Shown here piece by piece: positions 23,101 through 32,522 of a DNA stretch of 64,000 nt. The position numbers were made by a program, and so were the translations under genes. Source of the stretch: Marinilabiliales bacterium (GTDB lineage: Bacteria > Bacteroidota > Bacteroidia > Bacteroidales > ML635J-15). The stretch spans positions 152,509 through 216,508 of the forward strand of contig PKTB01000006.1 in NCBI GenBank assembly GCA_002869385.1, given 5' to 3'. Position 1 is the stretch's first letter; each line of letters begins with the position of its first letter. The notes under the pieces are model-generated. The model did no database searches. It saw nothing but the letters and a program-made list of their open reading frames with translations, and was not told where the DNA came from.

Positions 23101-26100
23101 TGACTTAGGTTGTATCGTTACTGCTGACTCTACAATTTATGAACCTGATGAATTAACAAGCAGTGTTTCTGCATTTAATGATGTTAACTGCCATGGTGGA
23201 TCTGATGGTGATATTACTATTGAAGTTTTAGGAGGAACACCTACATATACATATTATTGGGAAGATGAATTTGGCTTAAATATGGGTATAACAACTGCAA
23301 CGGCCTCATCTCTTATCGAAGGGACATATTTTATCACAATAACTGATGATAATGGATGTGGTCCTGTAGAAATCTCACATACAATAAATGAGCCTGCTGC
23401 AGACTTGTCTGTTTCAATAAATGAAGTCAATCAACCTACATGTAATGGTGATTCTGATGGTTCAATTACTGCAATAGCCGCCGGTGGAACATTGCCTATA
23501 ACTAATTATAATTGGGAAATCCCTATAGATTTCTTCAATGGTCAAACCCCTGCAGGACTAGAAGCTGGAAATTATGAAGTAACAATTATTGACAATAATG
23601 GTTGTACAGCTACAAATACATTTACTCTAAACGAACCTGATATTCTTGATGTCAACATAACTATTAATGAGCCTTCATGTAATGGTGATTATGATGGTTC
23701 TGCTCTTGCAAGTGGTATCGGAGGAAATGGCACCTATACATATCATTGGGAAAACACATCAGGAGCAACTCTATCTGATATTGACCTTGTAGACAACCTT
23801 CCTATTGGCACATATTACTTAACTGTAGCAGATATTTTAGGATGTAGCATAGAAACAAATATAATTATTAACCAACCTGATATCCTGGACGCAAGTTTAA
23901 GTGGAACAGATGTATCCACATACGGCAATAATGATGGTTCTGCCACAGCTAATCCGACTGGTGGAACTAACCCATATACTTACGAATGGGAAAACCAGGC
24001 AAATCCGGGTATTATCATCTCCACAGATCAAACTGCAGACAATTTAGTTACAGGAACCTATTGTGTTACAGTTACGGATGATAATCTTTGTACTTTTAGT
24101 TATTGTATTTTAATTGATCAACCACCTGACCAATTAGCAGGAGTTTTAGCAAATCATGATGATATTTCATGCTATGGATATGACGATGGTAGTATAACAA
24201 TAAATGGATATGGTGGCACACCTCCATATATCTGGACATGGGAATATCCTCCTGGAAACGTAATTGGTACAGGTCCAACTATTAGCGACCTCGAACCTGG
24301 AGATTATTATTTTACAATTGCCGACCAACTAGGATACGAATGGGATACCATAATTACAATTTCTGAACCTACAGAATTTGTTTATAACAGTATTTCTAAT
24401 TCTAATGTGTCTTGCAATACTGGTTCTGATGCATATGTAGAAGTCCAAGTAAGTGGAGGAACCGCTGATTATACCTATTCATGGGGAAATACAAGTGGTC
24501 CAATACCTCAAAACAATGACACTATTTACAATGTTCCTGCTGGTAACTATTCCGTTACAATTAACGATGCAAATGGTTGTGGACCTCTTTATGCAAATAC
24601 AACAGTCACAGAGCCCGATGAGTTAACAATAGATATTAACTTGGTTAATATACCACTATGTAATGGTGATTCAAATGGTGAAATTAGTTGTATAGCAAGC
24701 GGAGGAACACCTGCTTATACCGATTATTCATGGGCAGTACCAATTGAAACATATACTGGGACAAACCCTAGCGGACTTGCCGCAGGGGATTACACTGTTA
24801 CCGTTACAGACTCAAACTCTTGTACTGCAGAAACTACATATACTTTAAATGAGCCTACTTTACTTGGCGCAGATTTATCTGCAACACAAACTACCGGATT
24901 TGGATCATCTGATGGTGAAGTTTCTGCGTTTGGTACTGGAGGGACTCCTGTATACAACTATGAGTGGGAAGATCAAGCTAATCCTGGTATAATTATATCT
25001 ACAAATGAAACTGTTGAAAATCTACCAGCTGGAACCTATTGTGTAACAGTTTATGACAATAACCTTTGTGAATATTCAGAATGCATTGAAATTGTTGAAC
25101 CTGAAGAACTTCTAGTTACAATAGATGACACTCAAATAGACTGTAACGGTAATGATAACGGTAGTGTTACTGCAATTGCTACAGGTGGTGTTCCTGAATA
25201 TTCATACGAATGGAGAAATAGCAGTAATGTGTTAATCAGTACAGATCAAACTGTGAATAATCTTATTCCGGACACATATTATGTTACTATTACTGATAAT
25301 TATGGATACACTGCGACTGCAAGTGTTGTTATTTCAGAACCAGATGAGATAATTTCTCCTATTGCAACTATTTCTCATGCAAGTTGCTATAACTATACAG
25401 ATGGAAGTGTTACTCTAAACGTTTCAGGTGGTGTAATGGCCTATAATATGACCTGGTATGAGGAAAATACTCCATCAATTATTCTAAGCACAAACAGTAT
25501 CTTGAATAATGTTGCTGCTGGAAATTATGTCTTTAGCATGACAGATGCTAACAATTGCCCTCATGACACAACAATAAGCATAACCGAACCTGAAAGTATA
25601 GATATTATTAGCGTAGAAACACACGATTTACCATGTCCTTATGATATAGATACAGGTTGGGCAGTTGTTGATTTTGAAGGAGGAAGCCCTGATTACACTT
25701 TCACATGGACTGATGAAACAATGACCGATTTAGCTGTAAATAACGATACGATTTTAAATCTAACACCTGGAAACTATACTATAGAGATTAATGACGCTAA
25801 TGGCTGTCCATCAGACACATATGATTTTGAAATACTTATTCCTGAGAGCTTCAACCTAAGTGGAATAACTGATTCTGTAAATTGCTATGATGGTTCTGAT
25901 GGAAGTATTGAAGTAACTCTTACTGGTGGGACGCCAGATTATTCTTATTCATGGACACCAGATTTGGGCGATACAAATAACCCCTCAAATTTAACTGCAA
26001 ACACATACGATCTTATCATCACAGATGGCAACTCATGTACTATTAACGCAACTTACGAAGTAGGTCAGCCCGATGCTGCTTTAAGTATTATTACTGCATT

Positions 26101-28495
26101 AACAGATTTTATTTATTGCTATAGCGATACAACAGCTTCAGTACAATTAACTATTAGTGGTGGCACATTAGACTATACAGTTGATTGGGAAAGTCAAACA
26201 GATGAAGGCTCATATACTCTCGATACTGAAGGAAATAGTACAATAGAAAACCTTGGTGCAGGAGATTATACAATAACTGTAACTGACAGCAGAAATTGTC
26301 AAATAACTGATAATATTACAATAGACCAACCAAACGATATCATTTACGAATTTACTGATATTATTGAACCTAGCTGTCATGGTTTTGATGATGGTTCGGT
26401 AAGTATTTTAGCTAATGGCGGAACAGGGACTCTTAATTATTTATGGGACGAAATGGCTAGTCCTGTAACTCATGAAGACTATAACAATATTATTGCAGGA
26501 TGGCATTATATCACAATTACTGATGCTAACAACTGTCAAAAAGAAGATTCTGTATTTATTGAACAACCAGAGCGTTTAACTTCAAACCTAACTGATACGG
26601 TCTGTGTATTATGTTATGGTGACACAACTGCTAATACAATGATTAATATTACAGGTGGTACGGTTGACTACTCTACAATCTGGTATAACTCTTCATACGA
26701 AGAAATAGGCAATGATACATGGATATCTAATCTTGGTTCAGGAGAATACTATTTAAGTGTTACAGATGCAAATTCATGTGTTTATGAAGATACTTTAATA
26801 GTTAGTGAGCCTCCTGCCCTATCAACAATATTAGATTCAATAAATCCTTCGTGCTATATGTATCAGGATGGTAAAATATGGGTTACTGTAAGTGGTGGTA
26901 CTCCTGGCTATAATTACGAATGGGATACCCCAGGTGCAATGAATACAGATACTGTTTACAGTGTTCCTGAAGGATGGTGGTTTCTAACAGTTACAGACTC
27001 TCATTTATGTAGCATAACAGATTCTATCGAACTACTGCATCCGGATGAAATTGAAATTACCGATCTTACAACACATGTTGATTGTGATGCATTTATGGGA
27101 ACATCTACACTTAGTGTAACAGGTGGTACCGAACCTTACTCCTATTTATTGTCAACAGATGATGAAACAGAAATTGTTGTAAACCTTCCGGGTGGTGAAC
27201 ATCAGGTTCAAGTTACCGATGCTCATAACTGTGTGCAGAATCACACTATAGATGTTCCGGTTGAAGGAAGTCTGGATGTTGAAATCTGGCAAACAGAATA
27301 CATTTTATGCTATGGTGATTATACTGCAGACATCCATGCTGAGGTATACGGACATCCTCCGTTTAGCCACGACTGGAATTATCCATCATTAGACACATCG
27401 CATTTATATAATATACCAGCAGGTGATTACGAAGTTATTATTACTGATAGTTGGAACTGTGTTGGAGATACTACTTATACCGTAGAACAACCTGATGAAA
27501 TTATAATCGAGTTTACTACTCAAAATGTTCTTTGCCGAAACGACTCTACTGCTTGGATAAATACACAAATTACAGGAGGAACCGGCTCATACAACCTTAA
27601 TTGGCAACATACAGATGTTGATAATCCAAATATATATAATTTGCCTGTAGGAACTTATTACCTTGCTGTAACAGACGGAAACGATTGTTTTGCAAGTAAT
27701 TCTGTTACAATCACTGAACCTGACTCAGCTCTATTTGCTACTGTAGCTTCAACAGGGACAACATGTTTCGCTTCAAATGACGGACAAGCTAGTGCACAAG
27801 GATTTGGTGGCACACCTCCATACTCCTATCATTGGGCAGGACCATATAATCATATTATTGATACTGCTGTAACAAGTAATAATCTATATCCGGGTTACTA
27901 TGAATTGACAGTTTCTGATTATAATAATTGTACATATTACAATAGAGTTCCAATTGAAGAACCCGGCCCGATACAAATAAATATTGCCGAATATATGGGG
28001 CCTTCTTGTCTTGGAAATACTGATGGATTTGTTCTTCTAGATTCAATCACCGGAGGTACACCTCCATTCTGGATCAGAGTCTCTGGAAACCAGATAAGTT
28101 GGGAACAACCATCCTTGCTAATTGATAGTCTTGCAGGCGGATCATATCAAATAGATGTTATTGATGCAAATAATTGTATACAATATGGGAACTCAGCACT
28201 CGTTAATCTTATAGATGCAAATATAGATTGTTTACAAATTCCAGCCGCATTTTCACCAAATGGTGACGGACATAATGATGAATGGCAAATTGACAATTTA
28301 CATATGTTCCCGAAAATATTGATTCAAGTTTACAATCGTTGGGGACAACTTCTTTATGAAGGAGGTGCTTATGATGGATTCTGGGATGGAACATTTAACG
28401 GTAATCCTGTTCCAACAGGTTCTTATCTGTATCATATTGATGTTAATATAAATGATTTACCTCCACGGGTAGGAACCGTAACAATTGTGAGGTAA
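17183..28495 (+). CDS. Giant SprB-like surface adhesin (about 3770 aa)
   Basis: Surface adhesin of the gliding/T9SS type. Order of parts: signal peptide ending HFNAFSQ; an N-terminal beta domain (about residues 30-160); a parallel-beta-like, very Gly-rich region (about 200-510; many GGAGG and GSGGG runs); four Ig-like 'SVCEDEPLxxxA..GG..C.YQWQ' domains with two PKD-like 'CAEPVDLSATASNGTAPYxYxWDNGLG' repeats; then by eye about 32 SprB-type repeats of 70-85 aa, each starting near [VS]xCxGxxDGxxxI and ending I[TND]EPxx; and a C-terminal type B sorting domain (IPAAFSPNGDGHNDEWQI, VYNRWGQLLYEGG, GTFNGNPVPTGSYLYHI, GTVTIVR). No stop interrupts 3770 codons, in contrast to the neighbouring adhesin. 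Two SprF-like genes follow. The start may be 17204 rather than 17183. Confidence 0.9.
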   Translation: MLTKYLKMLKLKTSLLVITTLLLLHFNAFSQCFNPETQKPSYAVNGTNIESNVGTWETIGQNYNAKDFVIFNLKGGFTYEWEVCGNTNFENPNISLFRESQFDTQNLIYTQSGTCASIFYIAPTNQTVSLLISNSDCSSNTTDLILKWRTTCKPSYLTKATTDHGGADWIISADQFVDGDHINVGSFIINSGVTATLSSASFHVEAVDIIINGTIDGNYKGDPGGIGGIGGSTSIGSDGSCSSGGVGQAGTDGSGSGPGFAGGDGLLGGCTSLNCTACTDGYIAGSGGAGSGGGAAHYDDGNISQSGAQAADVNETSAIGGFGGNGPWFASFAYGDDVSESVMQGSGGAGGGGGGGGYTAGTNGGNGGAGGGMVELIASNTVTISATGAIYCNGYDGEAGGNGGYGSLDNSYECFDDGYLESTDNCGACPAIGNYYGSGGAGGGAGGGSGGGILISSADLATILGILEVAGGEGGDAGYPNSTQGACFRNARGGSGGGGGRIKIFRNPCLENQINPTINLLGGLPGASIGGSVERAASGIKLLLDHPSYVPFDEGAIATDQDICVSGVPDPIAVSSVPTGGIGVYTYQWLQCTAADCTNPPVGYTPIGGATSDNYTPPALTGTVYYSLMVQSGSEECREWTEPVIINVHPDPSMSILASENEVCEDEPLSITATVTGGFGSCTIQWQYSDDGGSTWNDVGTGALTYDVPTDVAFTDRQYRATYDCTADGCDFEISNIEIITVAEAPEWDVINVTPPEICLSGEVTFDATITGGLGGTIEWFISPSGAGTWSTVTSPDNPDVGAWDYQPVYTPDGAGCDIDDAPINTVNVVEDPIISISTADTETCENDPLTLNASASGGSVTCSYQWQYWDGASWVNVGTDSDTYILPADSPSVGTTHRCLYTCDGEGCDQAISNELIIVVLENPDVVATADPNPQCYAEPVDLSATASNGTAPYSYVWDNGLGAGQNHTVNQTTNTTYSVTVTDDDGCTAETSVDVVVNELPNVIASATPNPVCANQHVDLTATGSDGTSPYTYEWDNGLGVGQNHTVNTASSTSYTVTVYDDNGCSNENTVNVQVEDIPNLIVTETSQATCGAENGEATATPSGGTAPYDYLWDNGDNSADGIAENLPPGLIGVTVTDDNSCTASGSVTITSPSSIVITTSEITPVTCYGGNNGVGNIDITGGTTPYDVTWTNGTTSGSSSGIGEGNFDITNLTGGLYLIEVTDADNCVETETLTINEPSEITLNTNITIEPDCFNDTDGEAEITVSGGTTNYDITWDNGSVSGSLTGVDGGPHTLTNLDAGTYDVSVTDANTCTASFTFDIIQPDDITITPTMTSEPSCFGFDDGAATVSISGGTLNYDFTWDNGSVNGSMTNVDGGPHSLTDLDVGTYTIIVTDANSCTQSTTLDITEPEEIDITLSLIQDVSCFNGNDGSLSVSITGGVADYDITYDNGSTSGSLINVGTGPNNISGLDYGTYGVSVYDNNGCSSSGSIDIDEPSEILLSASMTTDVSCYGYSDGEGEINVSGGTEPYDLDWDNGTTSGNLTGVLNGTHSISGLTAGTYTVTATDNNSCTITTTFDVTEPPQITNTITITSHANCYGTTDGGFDILISGGTANYNLDWTNGTYSDNLTNVDIGPHHITNIPGGNYSITITDANTCEQIETFTITEPTELLLTENANTNVSCLGVTNGSIEIDINGGTPLYDLTWDNGSTNGSMTDITNGTQNLTDLDAGTYNIVLTDNNGCTTDIDVLIEEPATILELNILNITDASCVGVSDGSAIVEATGGVSPYLYSWDDPNGLNDQITNVTANTYNVTVTDDWNCSVTIPVTIGQPADGLAATYTTTEVSCPGGNDGEIILSPTGGTAPYTYNWDPDVSSTETASGLTVGAYDITINDAGTCELIMSIDVELDPNALSVEFISSDSVSCFGLNNGSLTILASGGQAPYNYLWSNGPNIVTTTGPAGDYTISVTDDLGCIVTADSTIYEPDELTSSVSAFNDVNCHGGSDGDITIEVLGGTPTYTYYWEDEFGLNMGITTATASSLIEGTYFITITDDNGCGPVEISHTINEPAADLSVSINEVNQPTCNGDSDGSITAIAAGGTLPITNYNWEIPIDFFNGQTPAGLEAGNYEVTIIDNNGCTATNTFTLNEPDILDVNITINEPSCNGDYDGSALASGIGGNGTYTYHWENTSGATLSDIDLVDNLPIGTYYLTVADILGCSIETNIIINQPDILDASLSGTDVSTYGNNDGSATANPTGGTNPYTYEWENQANPGIIISTDQTADNLVTGTYCVTVTDDNLCTFSYCILIDQPPDQLAGVLANHDDISCYGYDDGSITINGYGGTPPYIWTWEYPPGNVIGTGPTISDLEPGDYYFTIADQLGYEWDTIITISEPTEFVYNSISNSNVSCNTGSDAYVEVQVSGGTADYTYSWGNTSGPIPQNNDTIYNVPAGNYSVTINDANGCGPLYANTTVTEPDELTIDINLVNIPLCNGDSNGEISCIASGGTPAYTDYSWAVPIETYTGTNPSGLAAGDYTVTVTDSNSCTAETTYTLNEPTLLGADLSATQTTGFGSSDGEVSAFGTGGTPVYNYEWEDQANPGIIISTNETVENLPAGTYCVTVYDNNLCEYSECIEIVEPEELLVTIDDTQIDCNGNDNGSVTAIATGGVPEYSYEWRNSSNVLISTDQTVNNLIPDTYYVTITDNYGYTATASVVISEPDEIISPIATISHASCYNYTDGSVTLNVSGGVMAYNMTWYEENTPSIILSTNSILNNVAAGNYVFSMTDANNCPHDTTISITEPESIDIISVETHDLPCPYDIDTGWAVVDFEGGSPDYTFTWTDETMTDLAVNNDTILNLTPGNYTIEINDANGCPSDTYDFEILIPESFNLSGITDSVNCYDGSDGSIEVTLTGGTPDYSYSWTPDLGDTNNPSNLTANTYDLIITDGNSCTINATYEVGQPDAALSIITALTDFIYCYSDTTASVQLTISGGTLDYTVDWESQTDEGSYTLDTEGNSTIENLGAGDYTITVTDSRNCQITDNITIDQPNDIIYEFTDIIEPSCHGFDDGSVSILANGGTGTLNYLWDEMASPVTHEDYNNIIAGWHYITITDANNCQKEDSVFIEQPERLTSNLTDTVCVLCYGDTTANTMINITGGTVDYSTIWYNSSYEEIGNDTWISNLGSGEYYLSVTDANSCVYEDTLIVSEPPALSTILDSINPSCYMYQDGKIWVTVSGGTPGYNYEWDTPGAMNTDTVYSVPEGWWFLTVTDSHLCSITDSIELLHPDEIEITDLTTHVDCDAFMGTSTLSVTGGTEPYSYLLSTDDETEIVVNLPGGEHQVQVTDAHNCVQNHTIDVPVEGSLDVEIWQTEYILCYGDYTADIHAEVYGHPPFSHDWNYPSLDTSHLYNIPAGDYEVIITDSWNCVGDTTYTVEQPDEIIIEFTTQNVLCRNDSTAWINTQITGGTGSYNLNWQHTDVDNPNIYNLPVGTYYLAVTDGNDCFASNSVTITEPDSALFATVASTGTTCFASNDGQASAQGFGGTPPYSYHWAGPYNHIIDTAVTSNNLYPGYYELTVSDYNNCTYYNRVPIEEPGPIQINIAEYMGPSCLGNTDGFVLLDSITGGTPPFWIRVSGNQISWEQPSLLIDSLAGGSYQIDVIDANNCIQYGNSALVNLIDANIDCLQIPAAFSPNGDGHNDEWQIDNLHMFPKILIQVYNRWGQLLYEGGAYDGFWDGTFNGNPVPTGSYLYHIDVNINDLPPRVGTVTIVR

Positions 28496-28507
28496 TTACG
28501 TAATAGT

Positions 28508-29431
28508 ATGAAAATGAAAAGATTTTTAATATATATAATTTTTAGCCTTTTTGGTGCAAGCGCCTTCTCCCAACAGCTTCCATTATATAGTCAGTACCTT
28601 GAGAATAACTATATTTTGAACCCGGGAGTTGCAGGATCTGAGAAGAATTTCTCTACATTAAAGCTAAGTGTACATAAACAATGGATTGGAATTCAAGAAT
28701 CTCCATCAACACAATATGTTAGTTTGCACCATCTACTAGGTAATGATATGATGGGTGTCGGAGGTATGATTTTCCATGATACTTTTGGTCCAATTAGAAT
28801 GATTGGTGTTCAATCAACCTATGCATACCACCTCAAAGTCAACAATAAACTCACAGTTTCATTCGGCATGAATGCTATATTTATGCAATATATTTTGCGC
28901 ATATCTCAGGATGACTTTTATGGATATGAACCAATATTAACGCGTGAAAGAACTAGTTTTACAGTTCCAGATGCTAGTTTTGGTGCATATGCATATTCTA
29001 AAAATTATTGGGGTGGAATATCAATTATGCACGTTCTACAATCTAAAATGAAAATTACAGGTACCTGGATGGACGATTCAAACAAAATGGTAAGACATTA
29101 TTTTGTTATGGGTTGTTATCGTTTTGCTTTTCCAGGACAATATCATTTGGAGATTGAGCCTTCAATTCTTATGAAATTTACTGAAACTACCCCATTACAA
29201 ACAGATGTTAACATTAAGCTACATATAAATAAAAGATTTTATGCCGGATTATCAGTTAGAGGTGGAGACTCATTTGTAACCATGTTTGGATTTACTTTTG
29301 AAGACTATTTCTTTGGTATGGCATACGATTGGACATTTAGTGATCTTGCTGCACATACCTCTGGTTCTCAGGAACTTGTTTTTGGCTGGAATCTTGGAAT
29401 TAAAACACGTAAAGGAACCGCTTTTTACTAA
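28508..29431 (+). CDS. PorP/SprF family outer-membrane protein
   Basis: A 307-aa protein with signal peptide ending ASAFSQ and the full family signature QLPLYSQYLENNYILNPGVAGSE, then KLSVHKQWIGIQESPSTQ. It is a beta-barrel that in related bacteria links type B T9SS cargo to the outer membrane. It starts 12 bases after the giant adhesin and is surely transcribed with it. A second ATG two codons later (28514, MKRFLIY) is an equally good start. Confidence 0.88.
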   Translation: MKMKRFLIYIIFSLFGASAFSQQLPLYSQYLENNYILNPGVAGSEKNFSTLKLSVHKQWIGIQESPSTQYVSLHHLLGNDMMGVGGMIFHDTFGPIRMIGVQSTYAYHLKVNNKLTVSFGMNAIFMQYILRISQDDFYGYEPILTRERTSFTVPDASFGAYAYSKNYWGGISIMHVLQSKMKITGTWMDDSNKMVRHYFVMGCYRFAFPGQYHLEIEPSILMKFTETTPLQTDVNIKLHINKRFYAGLSVRGGDSFVTMFGFTFEDYFFGMAYDWTFSDLAAHTSGSQELVFGWNLGIKTRKGTAFY

Positions 29432-29454
29432 AAACTACAATTAATTACGTTTTT

Positions 29455-29488
29455 TTTGTTGTGCGTATTAAAAAATAGCTTAAATTTG
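29455..29488 (+). promoter_or_regulatory. Promoter of the second sprF-like gene
   Basis: TTTG at 29455-29458 and TAAATTTG at 29481-29488 with 22 bp between them; about 50 nt leader to the ATG at 29542. This gene can thus be expressed apart from the adhesin. Confidence 0.45.
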
Positions 29489-29541
29489 TAAACGAGTGAA
29501 TTTTGTTATTAATTTGATTTTTAAATATTAACCGCCGTCAT

Positions 29542-30459
29542 ATGAAAAGAATATTACTAATTTCTATTTTCTTTTTGTTTGCATTTTCCAGTTTGCTTAA
29601 TGCACAGCAACTTCCATTATATAGCCAATATATGATGAACGATTTCTTTATTAACCCTGCTATTGCCGGTAGTAAAGACTATTCGCCTGTTCTATTAAGT
29701 ATTCACAAACAATGGATTGTAATCAACGAATCTCCTTCTACACAAACTTTAAGTGGTCATACAATGTTGGAGAATAATAATGTAGGTCTTGGAGCTATTA
29801 TTTTTAACGATGACTTTGGGCCTGAGTCTCATATTGGGTTACAAGCAATTTACTCATACCATTTTCATATTGACAGATTAAACAAAATCTCACTTTGTTT
29901 AGCAGCAATTGCTATGCAATACAAAATGGATCAAAGATTCTTTAATCTAACAATTTATGACGATCCTGCAATTACATATATGGTTGAGAAAACTATTGTT
30001 CCTGATGCAACATTCGGTGTTTATGCATATGGTAAAAAATATTATGCCGGTATTACTGCTGCACACCTTTTTGAATCAAAACTAAAAATCAACAGAAACC
30101 TCGATGATAATACAATGGTTCGTAACTATTTCGCTATGGGTGGTTATAAATTCACATTCCCTAATTCACCACAATTTGAAATAGAACCATCAGTCTTAAT
30201 TAAGATGACTGAGGTTACTCCTCCTCAATTTGATATTAACATTAAAATGTATTATGAGCAAGATTATTGGTTTGGAATGTCAATTCGTCCAGAGGACTCA
30301 TTTATAGCAGCAATTGGTTTCAAACACAAACAATATTACTTCGGTTATGCTTATGACTTTACATTCTCTGATTTATCAGCATACACTTTCGGATCACAAG
30401 AAATTATCTTTGGTATGAATATCGGAGAAAACACACGTAGAAGTCGTAGCTTCTTCTAG
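29542..30459 (+). CDS. PorP/SprF family outer-membrane protein, paralogue
   Basis: A 305-aa paralogue of the preceding gene: signal peptide ending LLNAQ, QLPLYSQYMMNDFFINPAIAGSK, LSIHKQWIVINESPSTQTLSGH, and a shared C-terminal half (FTFSDLSAYTFGSQEIIFG). The two copies probably arose by tandem duplication. It has its own predicted promoter and is followed by a strong terminator. Confidence 0.88.
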   Translation: MKRILLISIFFLFAFSSLLNAQQLPLYSQYMMNDFFINPAIAGSKDYSPVLLSIHKQWIVINESPSTQTLSGHTMLENNNVGLGAIIFNDDFGPESHIGLQAIYSYHFHIDRLNKISLCLAAIAMQYKMDQRFFNLTIYDDPAITYMVEKTIVPDATFGVYAYGKKYYAGITAAHLFESKLKINRNLDDNTMVRNYFAMGGYKFTFPNSPQFEIEPSVLIKMTEVTPPQFDINIKMYYEQDYWFGMSIRPEDSFIAAIGFKHKQYYFGYAYDFTFSDLSAYTFGSQEIIFGMNIGENTRRSRSFF

Positions 30460-30483
30460 AAAAGTTTAAAACTATATATAAAT

Positions 30484-30514
30484 AAATGCCGGTTATTGAC
30501 CGGCATTTATTTTT
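30484..30514 (+). terminator. Bidirectional intrinsic terminator
   Basis: A 10-bp perfect stem (AAATGCCGGT / ACCGGCATTT) with a 5-base loop and T-rich tails lies between the convergent sprF-like and engB genes and overlaps the engB stop codon. Confidence 0.85.
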
Positions 30515-31101
30515 GTATTCAAATCTTCTATATAGCTCAATATTTCTTCTTTCACACGCTTTGTAACTGACGAGCTAATAAAGTTTGGTGGTAATGTCTC
30601 CCAGTATTCAGCTAAAGTCTCTCTATATTTATCTATTTGCTTTTTTAATGCGTTGACACCTAGCTTATCAGCTTTAGTAAAAATTATTCCAAATGGTACT
30701 CCTTTGCTTCCCAACCAATTTATAAACTCCAAGTCTATTTTTTGTGCATCATGTCTACTATCTATTAATACAAATATACTTACAAGATTTTGTCTATTTA
30801 ATATATAATCATCGATCATTTTTCTGAATTTTGCCCGCATTTTCTTTGAAATTTTAGCAAATCCATATCCAGGCAAATCAACCAAATACCAATTTTCATT
30901 TATAATAAAATGATTGATCATTTGTGTTTTACCCGGATTTGATGATATCTTAGCAAGGCTTTTATTATCTGTAATCATATTTATTAATGATGATTTACCG
31001 ACATTTGATCTACCTATAAATGCATACTCATTTAAATCGGGTGACGGACATTTTTTATAGTCCGTATTTGACATTAAAAACTTAGCTGTTTTAATAATCA
31101 T
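30493..31101 (-). CDS. engB: Ribosome-biogenesis GTP-binding protein EngB/YsxC
   Basis: A 202-aa P-loop GTPase of the TrmE-Era-EngA-YsxC group, needed for late assembly of the large ribosomal subunit. G1 GRSNVGKSS is near residue 31, switch region PGKTQMINHF near 58, G3 DLPGYG near 74, G4 TKADKL near 141, G5 SSVTKRV near 175. Length fits the family (about 200 aa). The gene lies six bases downstream of the thioredoxin-like gene on the same strand and shares the terminator with the convergent sprF-like gene. Confidence 0.93.
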   Translation of the reverse strand: MIIKTAKFLMSNTDYKKCPSPDLNEYAFIGRSNVGKSSLINMITDNKSLAKISSNPGKTQMINHFIINENWYLVDLPGYGFAKISKKMRAKFRKMIDDYILNRQNLVSIFVLIDSRHDAQKIDLEFINWLGSKGVPFGIIFTKADKLGVNALKKQIDKYRETLAEYWETLPPNFISSSVTKRVKEEILSYIEDLNTKINAGQ

Positions 31102-31107
31102 ATACTT

Positions 31108-32460
31108 CTAGTTTTCATATATAATTTCTTCAAGAAAATCAAATAGTTTTTCCTCATTATAAGGTTTGGCAACTATCTTCATATCCTTGTCTACAATAAT
31201 CATCCAAGGAGTTGCAAATACAGCATAATCAATTACTATATCTCCGTCCCAACCTTTATACTCACAAATAACTTCCCAAGGCATTTCATTTTCCTTTAAA
31301 AATGCATCCAGTTCCTCTTCTTCAGAATCAATAGATACGGCGATAATGTCCATATTGGCTTTTGCAAAGATATTTTTTGATGCTGCTAAATGCGGCATTG
31401 TAATTTGACAATGTTGACACCAAGTTGCCCAGAAAATTATTAAAGTATAATCTTTTTCCATCTCAGACAAAGTATATTCTTTCCCGGAAACTGTCTGAGC
31501 AGTAAAGTCAGGAGCTGTTGCTCCTACAGCTAGTGCTGTATTATTCTTTATTCGCATCTTAAGAGTTTCGTTTCCATCACTACACAAATCACCATAATCA
31601 ACACTAATCTTTGCAGCAGCTTCATCAAGACTTAAGGATTCAAATCCTGAAAGGATATATTCTAAAACAAAATTAAATATGGCAGGTTCACCAAAAAATA
31701 TTTCATCAAGTATTGTTTTAGCAGCATTATAATATACATCCTGATCATTACTTCTAAATATTTTAAAATAATTAAGCACTATCTCATTATAGGCATCAGA
31801 ATGTAATAAAACGGTATCTTCCATTTTATAAAACTCAAAATACTTTTCTTTAAGATAGCTTATTTTTTCAGGCTCACTATATTTCTCAGGAACAGGAATA
31901 ATTCTAAATGCAGTTAAATATCTGCCAGCAAAACTCTCAGGATTTTGTTTTATTACATTATCAATATGCCTATTTTTTAACTTAATTTCCTTCGACAACT
32001 CTTTCTGGACTCTTTTATAGAATTTACCATCCGGATAAATCTCTAACATTTGAGTTAAAACATCAATCTTATAATCATAGATATAGTTCTCAACATAATA
32101 ATCATAAAGTTGTGCGTTTTCTACAGACTGAATAACTTCCATATTATATTGGGGATTCTCAGGCCTGGTCTTTATGTGTACATCCTCATTATTATAAATA
32201 ATATCAAAATATGATTGATTCTCAAGGTAGATTCTGTACAACCCTATTTCACTATCAAAAAATTTGTATGTGAAATTCCCATTACTTCCTGTTCTGATTG
32301 TTTGAACCATCTTACTTTCTTCCCCAAATTGGGTGCAGATATTCAACTCCCTGTTTGGATATCCCTCAATAACTCCACTAAAAGTATGCTGTGCATATGA
32401 TACAAACACAACAAATATTAGTAATAATCCTATAAATGCTCTTTTCATCAATTTATCCAT
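31108..32460 (-). CDS. Exported thioredoxin-like (TlpA/ResA-type) protein
   Basis: A 450-aa exported protein. After a signal peptide (ending VSYAQ) comes a DUF4369-like beta domain (HTFSGVIEGYPNRELNI), a helical middle of about 200 aa, and a C-terminal thioredoxin-like domain from about residue 320: APDFTAQTVSGKEYTLSEM, FWATWCQHCQITMPHLA with the CxxC active site, and the cis-Pro segment FATPWMIIVD. This layout is common in Bacteroidetes and serves periplasmic disulfide reduction or cytochrome maturation. It may start at Met5 (32448). Six bases upstream of engB. Confidence 0.8.
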   Translation of the reverse strand: MDKLMKRAFIGLLLIFVVFVSYAQHTFSGVIEGYPNRELNICTQFGEESKMVQTIRTGSNGNFTYKFFDSEIGLYRIYLENQSYFDIIYNNEDVHIKTRPENPQYNMEVIQSVENAQLYDYYVENYIYDYKIDVLTQMLEIYPDGKFYKRVQKELSKEIKLKNRHIDNVIKQNPESFAGRYLTAFRIIPVPEKYSEPEKISYLKEKYFEFYKMEDTVLLHSDAYNEIVLNYFKIFRSNDQDVYYNAAKTILDEIFFGEPAIFNFVLEYILSGFESLSLDEAAAKISVDYGDLCSDGNETLKMRIKNNTALAVGATAPDFTAQTVSGKEYTLSEMEKDYTLIIFWATWCQHCQITMPHLAASKNIFAKANMDIIAVSIDSEEEELDAFLKENEMPWEVICEYKGWDGDIVIDYAVFATPWMIIVDKDMKIVAKPYNEEKLFDFLEEIIYEN

Positions 32461-32522
32461 CTATAAAAAAAGGCTGCTATAGGGTATCCCGTTTGCATCC
32501 TTATGTAAATATTTAAATCAGT

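Noticed and set aside
14041-28000. CRISPR-like or tandem DNA repeats
   Set aside because: The periodicity is of protein repeats (SprB type) with diverged codons; there are no identical repeats with spacers.
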